Assembly (NCBI GenBank): GCA_002360555.1
Contig: DEQS01000072.1
Span: forward strand, 1-13,642
Reading direction: 5' to 3'
Length of the DNA: 13,642 nt
Source: Chloracidobacterium sp. UBA3360
GTDB lineage: Bacteria > Acidobacteriota > Blastocatellia > Pyrinomonadales > Pyrinomonadaceae
The notes below the pieces were generated by a model. The model was not told where the DNA came from. It saw nothing but the letters and a program-made list of their open reading frames with translations, and searched no databases. This document shows, piece after piece, positions 8,296 to 13,642 of the stretch (position 1 is its first letter; the number at the start of each line of letters is the position of its first letter). Made by a program: the position numbers and the translations under genes.

Positions 8296-9597
8296 TTAAG
8301 ATTCGAATGGATGATCTGCCAAAACGGCTCGGAGATTGACCTGACCAAATAGCGTATCCAAATAGGCACCAAATCTGTGCAAGATCGGCACGAGGTCTTT
8401 GTTTTGTTTGGTGACGAGGATCTCTTCGATAAATCGTTCGACTGTCTCGGTGTCTTTGTAAAAAAGATACCTGACCTTTGCCACCATAAACTCACGCAGA
8501 GTGTTCTGTAGCTTTTCAATATTCTGCTTTTCCGGTTGCTGCTCCGCCGCCTGGACAAGACGGGCGAGCGACGATAGTTCGGTTCTCAGTACGAGCGACT
8601 CGCCTAATTTCTTCTTAAAATTTGGAAACAGATCATGTCCCTTTGCTTTTGGGTCGACCAGCCGGGCAAAGCCGATGAGCATCTGCTGAAATCCCTCGGT
8701 TAGCAGCGAATATGCCGTCTCCATCCGGGCGTAGATAGACGGTGACGGCCGCAGCCGGGCGAGTCCCGCTAGCTCCTGCGTATAAACTTTCTTGAGTTCA
8801 ATGGATGCCGTATATGACGCGGCGTCGAGCGACGCAAATATCGCTGCTTCTTCGTCGGGAAAACTCTCAAGCCGGTTGTTGATCGAACCGATCAGCTCTT
8901 GCACCTGTTCATTAACACTCGAAAATATCAGCAGAGCGGGCTTTAACGGCTCGTCAGCTTCGAGCATTTTGCCCACAACGCTTAGCCATTTCAATATCTT
9001 GCCAAATCGCGGCAGTACGAGAGCGAGTTCGGCATGCTCAGGGTCATCCGACATCGCGTTGATGAGCTGTCGTAGTTGTGCGGGTAAAAACTGTTCACCA
9101 TCGGCCTCGGCCATACGGACGATCTTTTTGAACGCAGTCAGATGGGTCAATCTATCCGCGAGCGAACTGCTCCAAGCCTTCCATTCGGCGACACCAATAT
9201 GCTCGGCGCGGATCATGCTGTCCGAGATAAGTATCGAATCTCGTATCGCGGCAGCGAGGTCGCTAAGTTCACGGCCTGAGATCTGTCCTGCCGCTTGCTC
9301 CGATTTGTGGACGCTGAGCAAGATCGCATTCAAACGCGCTATCCGCAAAAGAGCCGAGTGGCAGACGCGAAATTCTTTGAACATGTCCGCGTTACTATTT
9401 GCATCGCTATTGTCGACAAACGAATAACGTCCCGACGCCAGAAAACTCTCCATCCCGGACAGCCAGACGCCAAGCTCAGTTATGACGTCTGCCTCGACAA
9501 TGACGGGCGGCTTGGCTTTGACCTTACGCCGCTCTGGCGCGAGCTGTCGTTCGTCAATTTGCGCGTCGATCTGATTTTCGATCAAAATTGCTGCCAA
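8296..9597 (-). CDS. Hypothetical helical cytoplasmic protein, TTG start
   Basis: A 433-aa protein that I do not recognise. It has no signal peptide or membrane segment and appears almost wholly alpha-helical, with regular Leu/Ala spacing and few glycines. The first 35 residues are polar, with an Arg/Lys/Pro-rich patch (APERRKVKAKPPV), and precede the helical body. No catalytic motif stands out; I would guess a scaffold, adaptor or regulatory role, but nothing shows it. The start is a TTG at 9597. It is supported by GAGGAA about 10 nt upstream and by a sigma-70-like promoter (TTGCCA-N18-TATAAA) read on the minus strand just beyond. The gene converges on the ABC permease and diverges from rdgB, so it is probably transcribed alone. 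Confidence 0.7.
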   Translation of the reverse strand: MAAILIENQIDAQIDERQLAPERRKVKAKPPVIVEADVITELGVWLSGMESFLASGRYSFVDNSDANSNADMFKEFRVCHSALLRIARLNAILLSVHKSEQAAGQISGRELSDLAAAIRDSILISDSMIRAEHIGVAEWKAWSSSLADRLTHLTAFKKIVRMAEADGEQFLPAQLRQLINAMSDDPEHAELALVLPRFGKILKWLSVVGKMLEADEPLKPALLIFSSVNEQVQELIGSINNRLESFPDEEAAIFASLDAASYTASIELKKVYTQELAGLARLRPSPSIYARMETAYSLLTEGFQQMLIGFARLVDPKAKGHDLFPNFKKKLGESLVLRTELSSLARLVQAAEQQPEKQNIEKLQNTLREFMVAKVRYLFYKDTETVERFIEEILVTKQNKDLVPILHRFGAYLDTLFGQVNLRAVLADHPFES

Positions 9598-9660
9598 CTT
9601 GGAAATTCCTCACAAAACGGGTAAGAAAGAAAGGGTAAGAGCGGCAATACCGCTATCTAT

Positions 9661-9690
9661 TTTATACCTTGTTTGTTACCTTGATGGCAA
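9661..9690 (-). promoter_or_regulatory. Sigma-70-like promoter for the 433-aa gene
   Basis: Read on the minus strand, TTGCCA (9690-9685) is followed by an 18-nt spacer and TATAAA (9666-9661). The transcript would start near 9654, where a small hairpin with 5-bp arms AGCGG and CCGCT (9640-9654) would form at its 5' end. The leader also contains the octamer GGGTAAGA twice on the plus strand (9619-9626 and 9633-9640). A start here leaves a leader of about 57 nt before the TTG codon. Confidence 0.55.
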
Positions 9691-9724
9691 GGGAAAAGTC
9701 CTGTTCTGATCGAGTGCGGACACT

Positions 9725-10330
9725 ATGAAACCACAGAAATTACTAGTCGCGACGCACAACTTGGGCAAACTCGCCGAGTTGCGATCGCTGCTCGCTGAGT
9801 TGCCGCTCGAACTCATCGGCCTTAGCGATTTTGACACCGTCACCGAGGTTGAGGAAACGGGCCTTACATTCATCGACAACGCCAAGCTCAAAGCCGCCGG
9901 CTATGCCCAACAGACAGGATCATTTGCCCTCGCAGACGACTCGGGCTTAGAGGTCGATGCTCTTAATGGACGCCCGGGTGTATTGTCGGCCCGATACGGC
10001 GGCGATGTCGGCTTTGATAAAAAGATGCAGATACTGCTTGGCGAGATGAAAACCTCGATCCACGAATCGCGTGCCGCGCGTTTTGTTTGTGCTATCGCTA
10101 TAGCAGCTCCTGACGGCACGATGCTCCATACGACCGAAGGCATTTGCCCGGGTAATATAGCCCACGAACCGCGAGGAAACGGCGGTTTTGGATACGATCC
10201 GCTGTTCGTGCCCGAAGGCTTTGCCGAGACGTTTGGCGAGCTTTCGGGCACTATGAAACAGAAAATTAGCCATCGAGCACGTGCTTTTGAGCAAATAATG
10301 CCGTTTTTACGCGATTTTATTGCGGTTTGA
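9725..10330 (+). CDS. rdgB: XTP/dITP diphosphatase (RdgB/HAM1 family)
   Basis: This 201-aa cytoplasmic enzyme hydrolyses non-canonical purine nucleotides (ITP, dITP, XTP) to the monophosphate plus pyrophosphate, keeping deaminated bases out of DNA and RNA. The family motifs are all present in order: THNLGK (10-15) for the triphosphate, EETGLTFIDNAKLKA (43-57), the metal-binding and catalytic ADDSGLEVDAL (70-80) with Asp71 and Asp72, PGVLSARY (84-91), GNGGFGYDPLF (151-161) for base recognition, and SHRARA (182-187). The length is normal. The ATG at 9725 is favoured because the conserved domain starts right after it, although the Shine-Dalgarno is weak. It is divergent from the 433-aa gene, and its stop overlaps the upstream edge of the tRNA promoter region. 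Confidence 0.95.
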   Translation: MKPQKLLVATHNLGKLAELRSLLAELPLELIGLSDFDTVTEVEETGLTFIDNAKLKAAGYAQQTGSFALADDSGLEVDALNGRPGVLSARYGGDVGFDKKMQILLGEMKTSIHESRAARFVCAIAIAAPDGTMLHTTEGICPGNIAHEPRGNGGFGYDPLFVPEGFAETFGELSGTMKQKISHRARAFEQIMPFLRDFIAV

Positions 10331-10331
10331 C

Positions 10332-10360
10332 TTGACCTTGCGCATATTCGGGCTTAGAAT
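10332..10360 (+). promoter_or_regulatory. Sigma-70-like promoter of tRNA-Pro
   Basis: TTGACC (10332-10337) and TAGAAT (10355-10360) are separated by exactly 17 nt, an optimal spacing. Transcription would begin near 10367, leaving a short 5' leader before the tRNA at 10395. The promoter starts immediately after the rdgB stop codon. Confidence 0.7.
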
Positions 10361-10394
10361 TCGACACTTGGAATCGTTTCCTTAGTGAAACAGA

Positions 10395-10471
10395 CGGGGC
10401 ATAGCACAGCCTGGTAGTGCGCTCGCTTTGGGAGCGAGAGGTCGCAAGTTCGAATCCTGCTGCCCCGACCA
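10395..10471 (+). tRNA. tRNA-Pro (anticodon UGG)
   Basis: A 77-nt tRNA with the CCA end encoded. The acceptor arms CGGGGCA (10395-10401) and TGCCCCG (10461-10467) pair perfectly, followed by A and CCA. The D-stem is GCAC/GTGC with a GG-containing loop. The anticodon stem CTCGC/GCGAG encloses the loop TTTGGGA, giving anticodon UGG with U33 and G37, as expected for proline. The T-loop is TTCGAAT. The T-stem GCAAG/CCTGC (10444-10448 with 10456-10460) contains one A-C mismatch, which is unusual. A T-run follows at 10475-10480, inside a small CCAATC/GATTGG inverted repeat (10469-10490) that may aid termination or 3' processing. Confidence 0.95.
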
Positions 10472-10527
10472 ATCTTTTTTACGCGATTGGTATTTTCCCC
10501 AACCCGGCCGAGTGAATTTTTGCGGTC

Positions 10528-10557
10528 AAGACAGTTCACTGAAGAAGTTTTTATAAC
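10528..10557 (+). promoter_or_regulatory. Possible promoter of the HU gene
   Basis: AAGACA (10528-10533), an 18-nt spacer and TATAAC (10552-10557) form a plausible sigma-70 site about 30 nt upstream of the HU start codon. The -35 element matches only partly, so this is tentative. Read-through from the tRNA promoter is an alternative. Confidence 0.4.
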
Positions 10558-10585
10558 ACAACCAAACTTGGAGGTTAATTTAATT

Positions 10586-10867
10586 ATGGCTCGTATGACA
10601 CAGACTGAAATCATCAGCAGCTTGGCTGATTCAACCGGATGCAAAAAGACCGAGGTCAAAGCATTATTTGACGCTCTTGCGGCTCTCGCAACCAGCGAAG
10701 TAGTGAAGAATGGTGAATTTACCGTTCCTGGATTTGGAAAACTCAAGAAGACCCATCGTAAGGCTCGTGACGGTCGCAACCCTGCAACGGGTGCCGTGAT
10801 CAAGATCCCGGCCAAGACCACGGTCAAGTTTAGCATCGGTAAAGCGATGAAAGACGCTGTTGCCTAA
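10586..10867 (+). CDS. hup: HU family nucleoid DNA-binding protein
   Basis: A 93-aa HU/IHF-fold histone-like protein that binds and bends DNA as a dimer in the nucleoid. It carries the family signature GEFTVPGFGKLKKTHRKAR (43-61), then the DNA-intercalating arm with RDGRNPATG, where Pro66 is the tip proline, and the return strand VIKIPAKTTVKF. The N-terminal helical pair (residues 3-40) forms the dimer body. The ATG at 10586 is chosen because GGAGG lies at 10570-10574, 11 nt upstream, and because the HU domain begins here. An in-frame ATG at 10487 would add 33 residues with no HU similarity. A strong terminator follows the gene, so the unit is probably monocistronic. Confidence 0.95.
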   Translation: MARMTQTEIISSLADSTGCKKTEVKALFDALAALATSEVVKNGEFTVPGFGKLKKTHRKARDGRNPATGAVIKIPAKTTVKFSIGKAMKDAVA

Positions 10868-10900
10868 GTGCACTGCATAGTGTATGTGTTTTAAAAAAAG

Positions 10901-10935
10901 CCGGTAAATCTTGTGGTTTACCGGTTTTTTCTTTT
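10901..10935 (+). terminator. Intrinsic terminator of the HU gene
   Basis: A 10-bp stem (10901-10910 with 10915-10924, including one G-T pair) closes a TTGT loop and is followed by six T, a C and four T. An A-run precedes the left arm (10893-10899), so the hairpin could also stop transcripts coming from the other strand. Confidence 0.92.
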
Positions 10936-11014
10936 GCCCGCCGCCCGAAAAAAAAGTAGTGACATTTAGTTTTTAATTTGTTAACATCTCCTTACGGTTG
11001 AAGACGAAGGCTCG

Positions 11015-11166
11015 TATAAATTTTTTCAGCAAATATATGGCTGGAGGTTTCAACTTATTACGTCGGTTCGGTGTTATGTTTCACACCGCATCGAACATGG
11101 CTTGCCGGTGAGGTAAGACAAGTTTTTCCCGATGGGGTTGAATTTCGAAACAAAGGAGAATAAAAA
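11015..11166 (+). promoter_or_regulatory. Promoter and structured leader of the 82-aa gene
   Basis: A good -10 element, TATAAA, lies at 11015-11020, with only a weak -35 (TTACGG, 17 nt upstream). If transcription starts near 11027, the mRNA has a leader of about 140 nt. The leader can form a hairpin CGGTGT/ACACCG (11069-11074 with 11083-11088), extended by GTT/AAC across a 5-nt bulge. A 24-codon ORF (11037-11111) lies in the leader but has no Shine-Dalgarno. I do not match this leader to any known riboswitch. The stretch 10936-11014 just upstream shows no gene. Confidence 0.4.
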
Positions 11167-11415
11167 GTGGCAGCAGCTAGACCCATGACCTTGCAAGACA
11201 GAGTTTTGCAAATTGACCATATACAGGCACGCCGGTTCTCAAAATTGACCGGTGACGCCGTTGACATCGCAGCCGAGGGCATCATCAGACACCTGCGGGC
11301 TTGTGCACGTATGGATGTTAATCCTGACGCATCGGCCGTTCGCGAGATCATTGACGATGCTTTGAACGGCAGACGAGTTTTCGCCGAGACGTCGAACGAT
11401 CTCTTGGCAGCCTAA
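11167..11415 (+). CDS. Small protein of unknown function (82 aa)
   Basis: An unrecognised 82-aa soluble protein with a GTG start at 11167, supported by AGGAGA 8 nt upstream. It looks like three or four short helices, with a charged central stretch (TLQDRVLQIDHIQARRFSKL, then RHLRACARMDV) and an acidic helix, VREIIDDALNGRR, near the C-terminus. No signal, membrane segment or metal-binding motif is present. It does not match RNA polymerase omega or the small nucleoid proteins I considered. The strong RBS, its own -10 element and a perfect terminator suggest a real, well-expressed single gene. It sits between the HU gene and a convergent membrane-protein gene. Confidence 0.72.
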   Translation: MAAARPMTLQDRVLQIDHIQARRFSKLTGDAVDIAAEGIIRHLRACARMDVNPDASAVREIIDDALNGRRVFAETSNDLLAA

Positions 11416-11450
11416 AATAGTTTTAATATTTTATTAGTAATACAAGTTTG

Positions 11451-11477
11451 GACCGCTTTTCGAAGCGGTCTTTTTTT
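11451..11477 (+). terminator. Intrinsic terminator with UUCG loop
   Basis: A perfect 8-bp stem, GACCGCTT/AAGCGGTC (11451-11458 and 11463-11470), closes a TTCG tetraloop and is followed by seven T (11471-11477). It ends the 82-aa gene. Its T-run overlaps the stop codon of the convergent membrane-protein gene (11476-11478), so the two transcription units meet here with no spare sequence. On the minus strand no T-run follows the hairpin. Confidence 0.95.
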
Positions 11478-13302
11478 ATTTGAGCCTCAGCCGGTAGAGC
11501 ACGTATTTGCCAAAAGTCTCGCCCGCATCGCGTTCGTACCATTGGTCGATACGGTCAAAATATTGCTGCGGCTCATTAGATGTGACGAGGTAATTGAGCC
11601 GCACGACGCCGGGTTTTGTAGCGGCAAAGTTCTTGACGTATTCGTCATAGACGCGAGCTTCGGCATCGACCTCACCCAGCGTGAGCGGCTTGTATTGTGA
11701 GTTAAGCCTATCGGTATGACGGCCCCAGCCAAAAAGAGCGATCATCGAAACAAAATCGTTACCGCTCTTCATCCCGGCAGCCAGATCACGGCCAGAGACG
11801 CCCTGATAATACAGTTGCTGGTAATAGCGCTCTTTGTTCTCATCCCAAGTGACGCCCGCAAAAACATGCTGATGCCGTGCCCACAGCACAGCCTGTGGGG
11901 CGACGGTCGGCAGATCATCGGCTTCGGCGATGCCAAGATGCAGAACGACCTGGTGGTGCTTATCGGCGTCGTTTTTGGCAAGCTCAGCCAGCCGCCGTGC
12001 GACCGGCAGAGCCTCATCACGCATGACATTGACATCATCAAGCACGCGCACCGTGTAATGACACTCAACAAAGCCCCATCCGGCGGCGACCAGAGCGACA
12101 ATAATAAGGGCTACCCTAGTCGGCAGCTTTTCCTTGCCGTCAGCGGTTCGCCAAATAAGCCCGAGCGTAAAAACGACTGCTAGGCCCGCGACGTAATTAC
12201 CAATAAAAACCTGATAGTGGATCGGCTGCAGCGACTGGCCTGTAATGATCTGCTGATTAAAAACGACGATCGGCGTCATCGCAAGCGATACGGCAAAGAG
12301 CGTCGCGCGGTCACGCAGTGCAAACATCTTCATCGCAATGCCCATAGCGATCACGATCAGCACGACAAAGCTGATCAGCTCCGGCACACGCGTCAGATCG
12401 GGTGCATGAGTGCGAACCAACATCTGCACATCGTCCATCGTGTGCGACCGCTTAGACAGCAGCCACGCGTACGGAGCAAGGCTCAGAACACATCCTGCAC
12501 CGAGCAACACTAGCGACTTGATGTCTTTCCAAACGCCTTCAGGCCGGACAACGAGCCAACAAATCCCCACACACCCAAGCCAAGCCGCTGCAGTCGTCCA
12601 GACATAAAAGTAGGAAAAGACGGTGTAGCCAAAACACGCTGCAGCCACAATAATTAGCAGAAACGGAGTAGGCGTTACGCCCGATCTCGGGTCCGCTTTT
12701 ACCGCCCGCTGTCCGCCGATCAAATGCCAGACGACACCGATCAAACCGAAAAACGCCGGGAATGCCATTGCGGGTATGTACCGCCGGAAACCGGGAAAAT
12801 ACGGATACGAAAACCCTCCGCCGACTACCTCACCAATGGCTCCTTCGCCGGCAAAGAGTGCACCTCCGGCTAGGACGATGAGGCTTCCGGCCATCGCAAA
12901 AAGCGAATCCTGCGTCAGCAACCCGATCAGCCAAAATATTGCGAGCGCCGTCAAAAACGCCGCAACGGCACCTGAGATCGTCATCGCCCACGTTGCGGGT
13001 ACGCCCAATATCCGTGCCGGTAACGCGATCGTATATGGCCCGGCAAACTGTATCGAAAATAAAGACTCTGGCTGTGGGTTCTCCGGCGTATCGTCGCGGC
13101 CGGTGTACGGATCATTCTTACGCGGCCGCCCGTCGATCAGAGCCTTTAGATACGACGCATATGCGACCTCGTCCACGTCGTTGTACGCGTAATGCCCGTT
13201 CCACTCAGCCCCGCGAAGATAGACCATCTTCAACTGCGGATAGAGAGAAAAAACGGCGAGGAACAACCCCGCGATAATGCCAAAACGCCAACGTAATTTC
13301 AT
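11476..13302 (-). CDS. Polytopic membrane protein, GT-C glycosyltransferase-like
   Basis: A 608-aa inner-membrane protein. A first TM helix (about 7-22) leads to a periplasmic loop with the acidic motif NDVDEVAY (41-48). Many hydrophobic segments then run to about residue 415, including 105-128, 135-155, 180-197, 212-252, 264-283, 308-328, 333-350, 368-385 and 396-412. The rest (about 420-608) is a soluble, probably periplasmic domain with many Tyr and His. An acidic motif in the first external loop plus multiple helices and a C-terminal soluble domain is the layout of GT-C enzymes, which move sugars from lipid-linked donors. A conserved-looking stretch, NQQIITGQSLQPIHYQ (349-364), lies late in the membrane region. 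Donor and acceptor are unknown, and function rests on topology. The ATG at 13302 lacks a clear Shine-Dalgarno. Confidence 0.72.
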   Translation of the reverse strand: MKLRWRFGIIAGLFLAVFSLYPQLKMVYLRGAEWNGHYAYNDVDEVAYASYLKALIDGRPRKNDPYTGRDDTPENPQPESLFSIQFAGPYTIALPARILGVPATWAMTISGAVAAFLTALAIFWLIGLLTQDSLFAMAGSLIVLAGGALFAGEGAIGEVVGGGFSYPYFPGFRRYIPAMAFPAFFGLIGVVWHLIGGQRAVKADPRSGVTPTPFLLIIVAAACFGYTVFSYFYVWTTAAAWLGCVGICWLVVRPEGVWKDIKSLVLLGAGCVLSLAPYAWLLSKRSHTMDDVQMLVRTHAPDLTRVPELISFVVLIVIAMGIAMKMFALRDRATLFAVSLAMTPIVVFNQQIITGQSLQPIHYQVFIGNYVAGLAVVFTLGLIWRTADGKEKLPTRVALIIVALVAAGWGFVECHYTVRVLDDVNVMRDEALPVARRLAELAKNDADKHHQVVLHLGIAEADDLPTVAPQAVLWARHQHVFAGVTWDENKERYYQQLYYQGVSGRDLAAGMKSGNDFVSMIALFGWGRHTDRLNSQYKPLTLGEVDAEARVYDEYVKNFAATKPGVVRLNYLVTSNEPQQYFDRIDQWYERDAGETFGKYVLYRLRLK

Positions 13303-13559
13303 AACGGAAAACGGTTAACAGAAAATGCTCCTTGTCATTGTCCGATATCGGCTGTGCTCTGTCCATCGACTGTACATTTCCCCGCCCGACGATTTTACAA
13401 AGTTTTACATTTCGTTACGAAAACCCCGTATCCGAACGCGGTCGCAGTTCGTCATTACTATTGAACGCAAATTGGCCCGCCGATGACAGCGGCAATTGGC
13501 AATGGGCTCAATGTAACCGCCGCTAATATTTTATACACGTTCAGAACAGGAGAAATAAT
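13303..13559. other. Divergent intergenic region
   Basis: This 257-bp spacer lies between the divergent membrane-protein gene and the gene at the right edge. I see no convincing ORF, RNA gene or terminator in it. AT-rich TAATATTTTATAC (about 13524-13536) is a likely -10 region for the right-hand gene, but no well-spaced -35 is visible. A short direct repeat, AATTGGC, occurs at 13470-13476 and 13494-13500. Confidence 0.5.
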
Positions 13560-13642
13560 ATGTTCCATAATAAACTTAATTTTATTACCAGATCACTTTT
13601 TGTAGTTTCATTTCTCGTACTCGGCGGCATCGCGGCTGCAAA
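13560..13642 (+). CDS. Start of an exported protein (3' end missing)
   Basis: The ATG at 13560 follows a good Shine-Dalgarno, AGGAG, with 7-nt spacing to GGAG. The 27 codons visible start MFHNKLNFITRSLF and continue through a hydrophobic core (VVSFLVLGGIAAA). This is a Sec signal peptide with a basic N-region. Nothing of the mature protein lies in the window, so its identity cannot be told. Confidence 0.75.
   Translation, partial: MFHNKLNFITRSLFVVSFLVLGGIAAA

Noticed and set aside
10487..10585. A 33-residue N-terminal extension of the HU protein from an upstream in-frame ATG
   Set aside because: The extension lacks HU similarity and contains the likely promoter. A good GGAGG sits just ahead of the ATG at 10586, where the HU domain begins.
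10354..10836. A 160-aa minus-strand frame
   Set aside because: It runs antisense through the tRNA and the HU gene, so it is not a credible protein gene.
11037..11111. A 24-codon leader peptide upstream of the 82-aa gene
   Set aside because: No Shine-Dalgarno precedes it and the peptide has no telling codon run. It is kept only as a possibility within the leader.

Overview
This window is chromosomal, moderately GC-rich bacterial DNA from a Gram-negative organism with two membranes. My best guess at the lineage is Acidobacteriota, possibly the Blastocatellia/Pyrinomonadales side. That rests on gene style and on a small secreted protein whose pattern I associate with acidobacterial genomes; no rRNA or other phylogenetic marker is present. 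I see no phage, insertion sequence, CRISPR array or other mobile element.

Layout. Positions 1-4934 hold five minus-strand genes. In transcription order they are two tandem TesA-like GDSL lipoproteins, a small secreted protein, a threonine synthase-type PLP enzyme, and a radical SAM enzyme of the MJ0619/Tes type that runs off the left edge. Across a 74-bp divergent spacer, positions 5009-8202 hold a plus-strand ABC ATPase and a 10-TM FtsX-type permease, overlapping by 4 bp, of the YbbA/YbbP type. A long imperfect hairpin repeat fills the gap to a convergent 433-aa helical protein of unknown function (minus strand, TTG start). Next come plus-strand rdgB, a tRNA-Pro(UGG) with a clear promoter, an HU protein with a strong terminator, and an unrecognised 82-aa protein behind a leader of about 140 nt. 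A UUCG-loop terminator then separates this run from a convergent 608-aa polytopic membrane protein resembling GT-C glycosyltransferases. The right edge carries the first codons of an exported protein.

How the genes fit together. The clearest functional unit is the divergent GDSL/ABC cluster. In E. coli, tesA lies divergently beside ybbA-ybbP, and the same arrangement appears here with the esterase duplicated and both copies made into lipoproteins. This suggests an envelope system in which an FtsX-type exporter works with membrane-anchored hydrolases. The radical SAM protein downstream belongs to a superfamily that includes the tetraether lipid synthase Tes, so a link to lipid metabolism is possible but unproven. 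The right half is mostly housekeeping: nucleotide-pool cleaning, a tRNA and a nucleoid protein.
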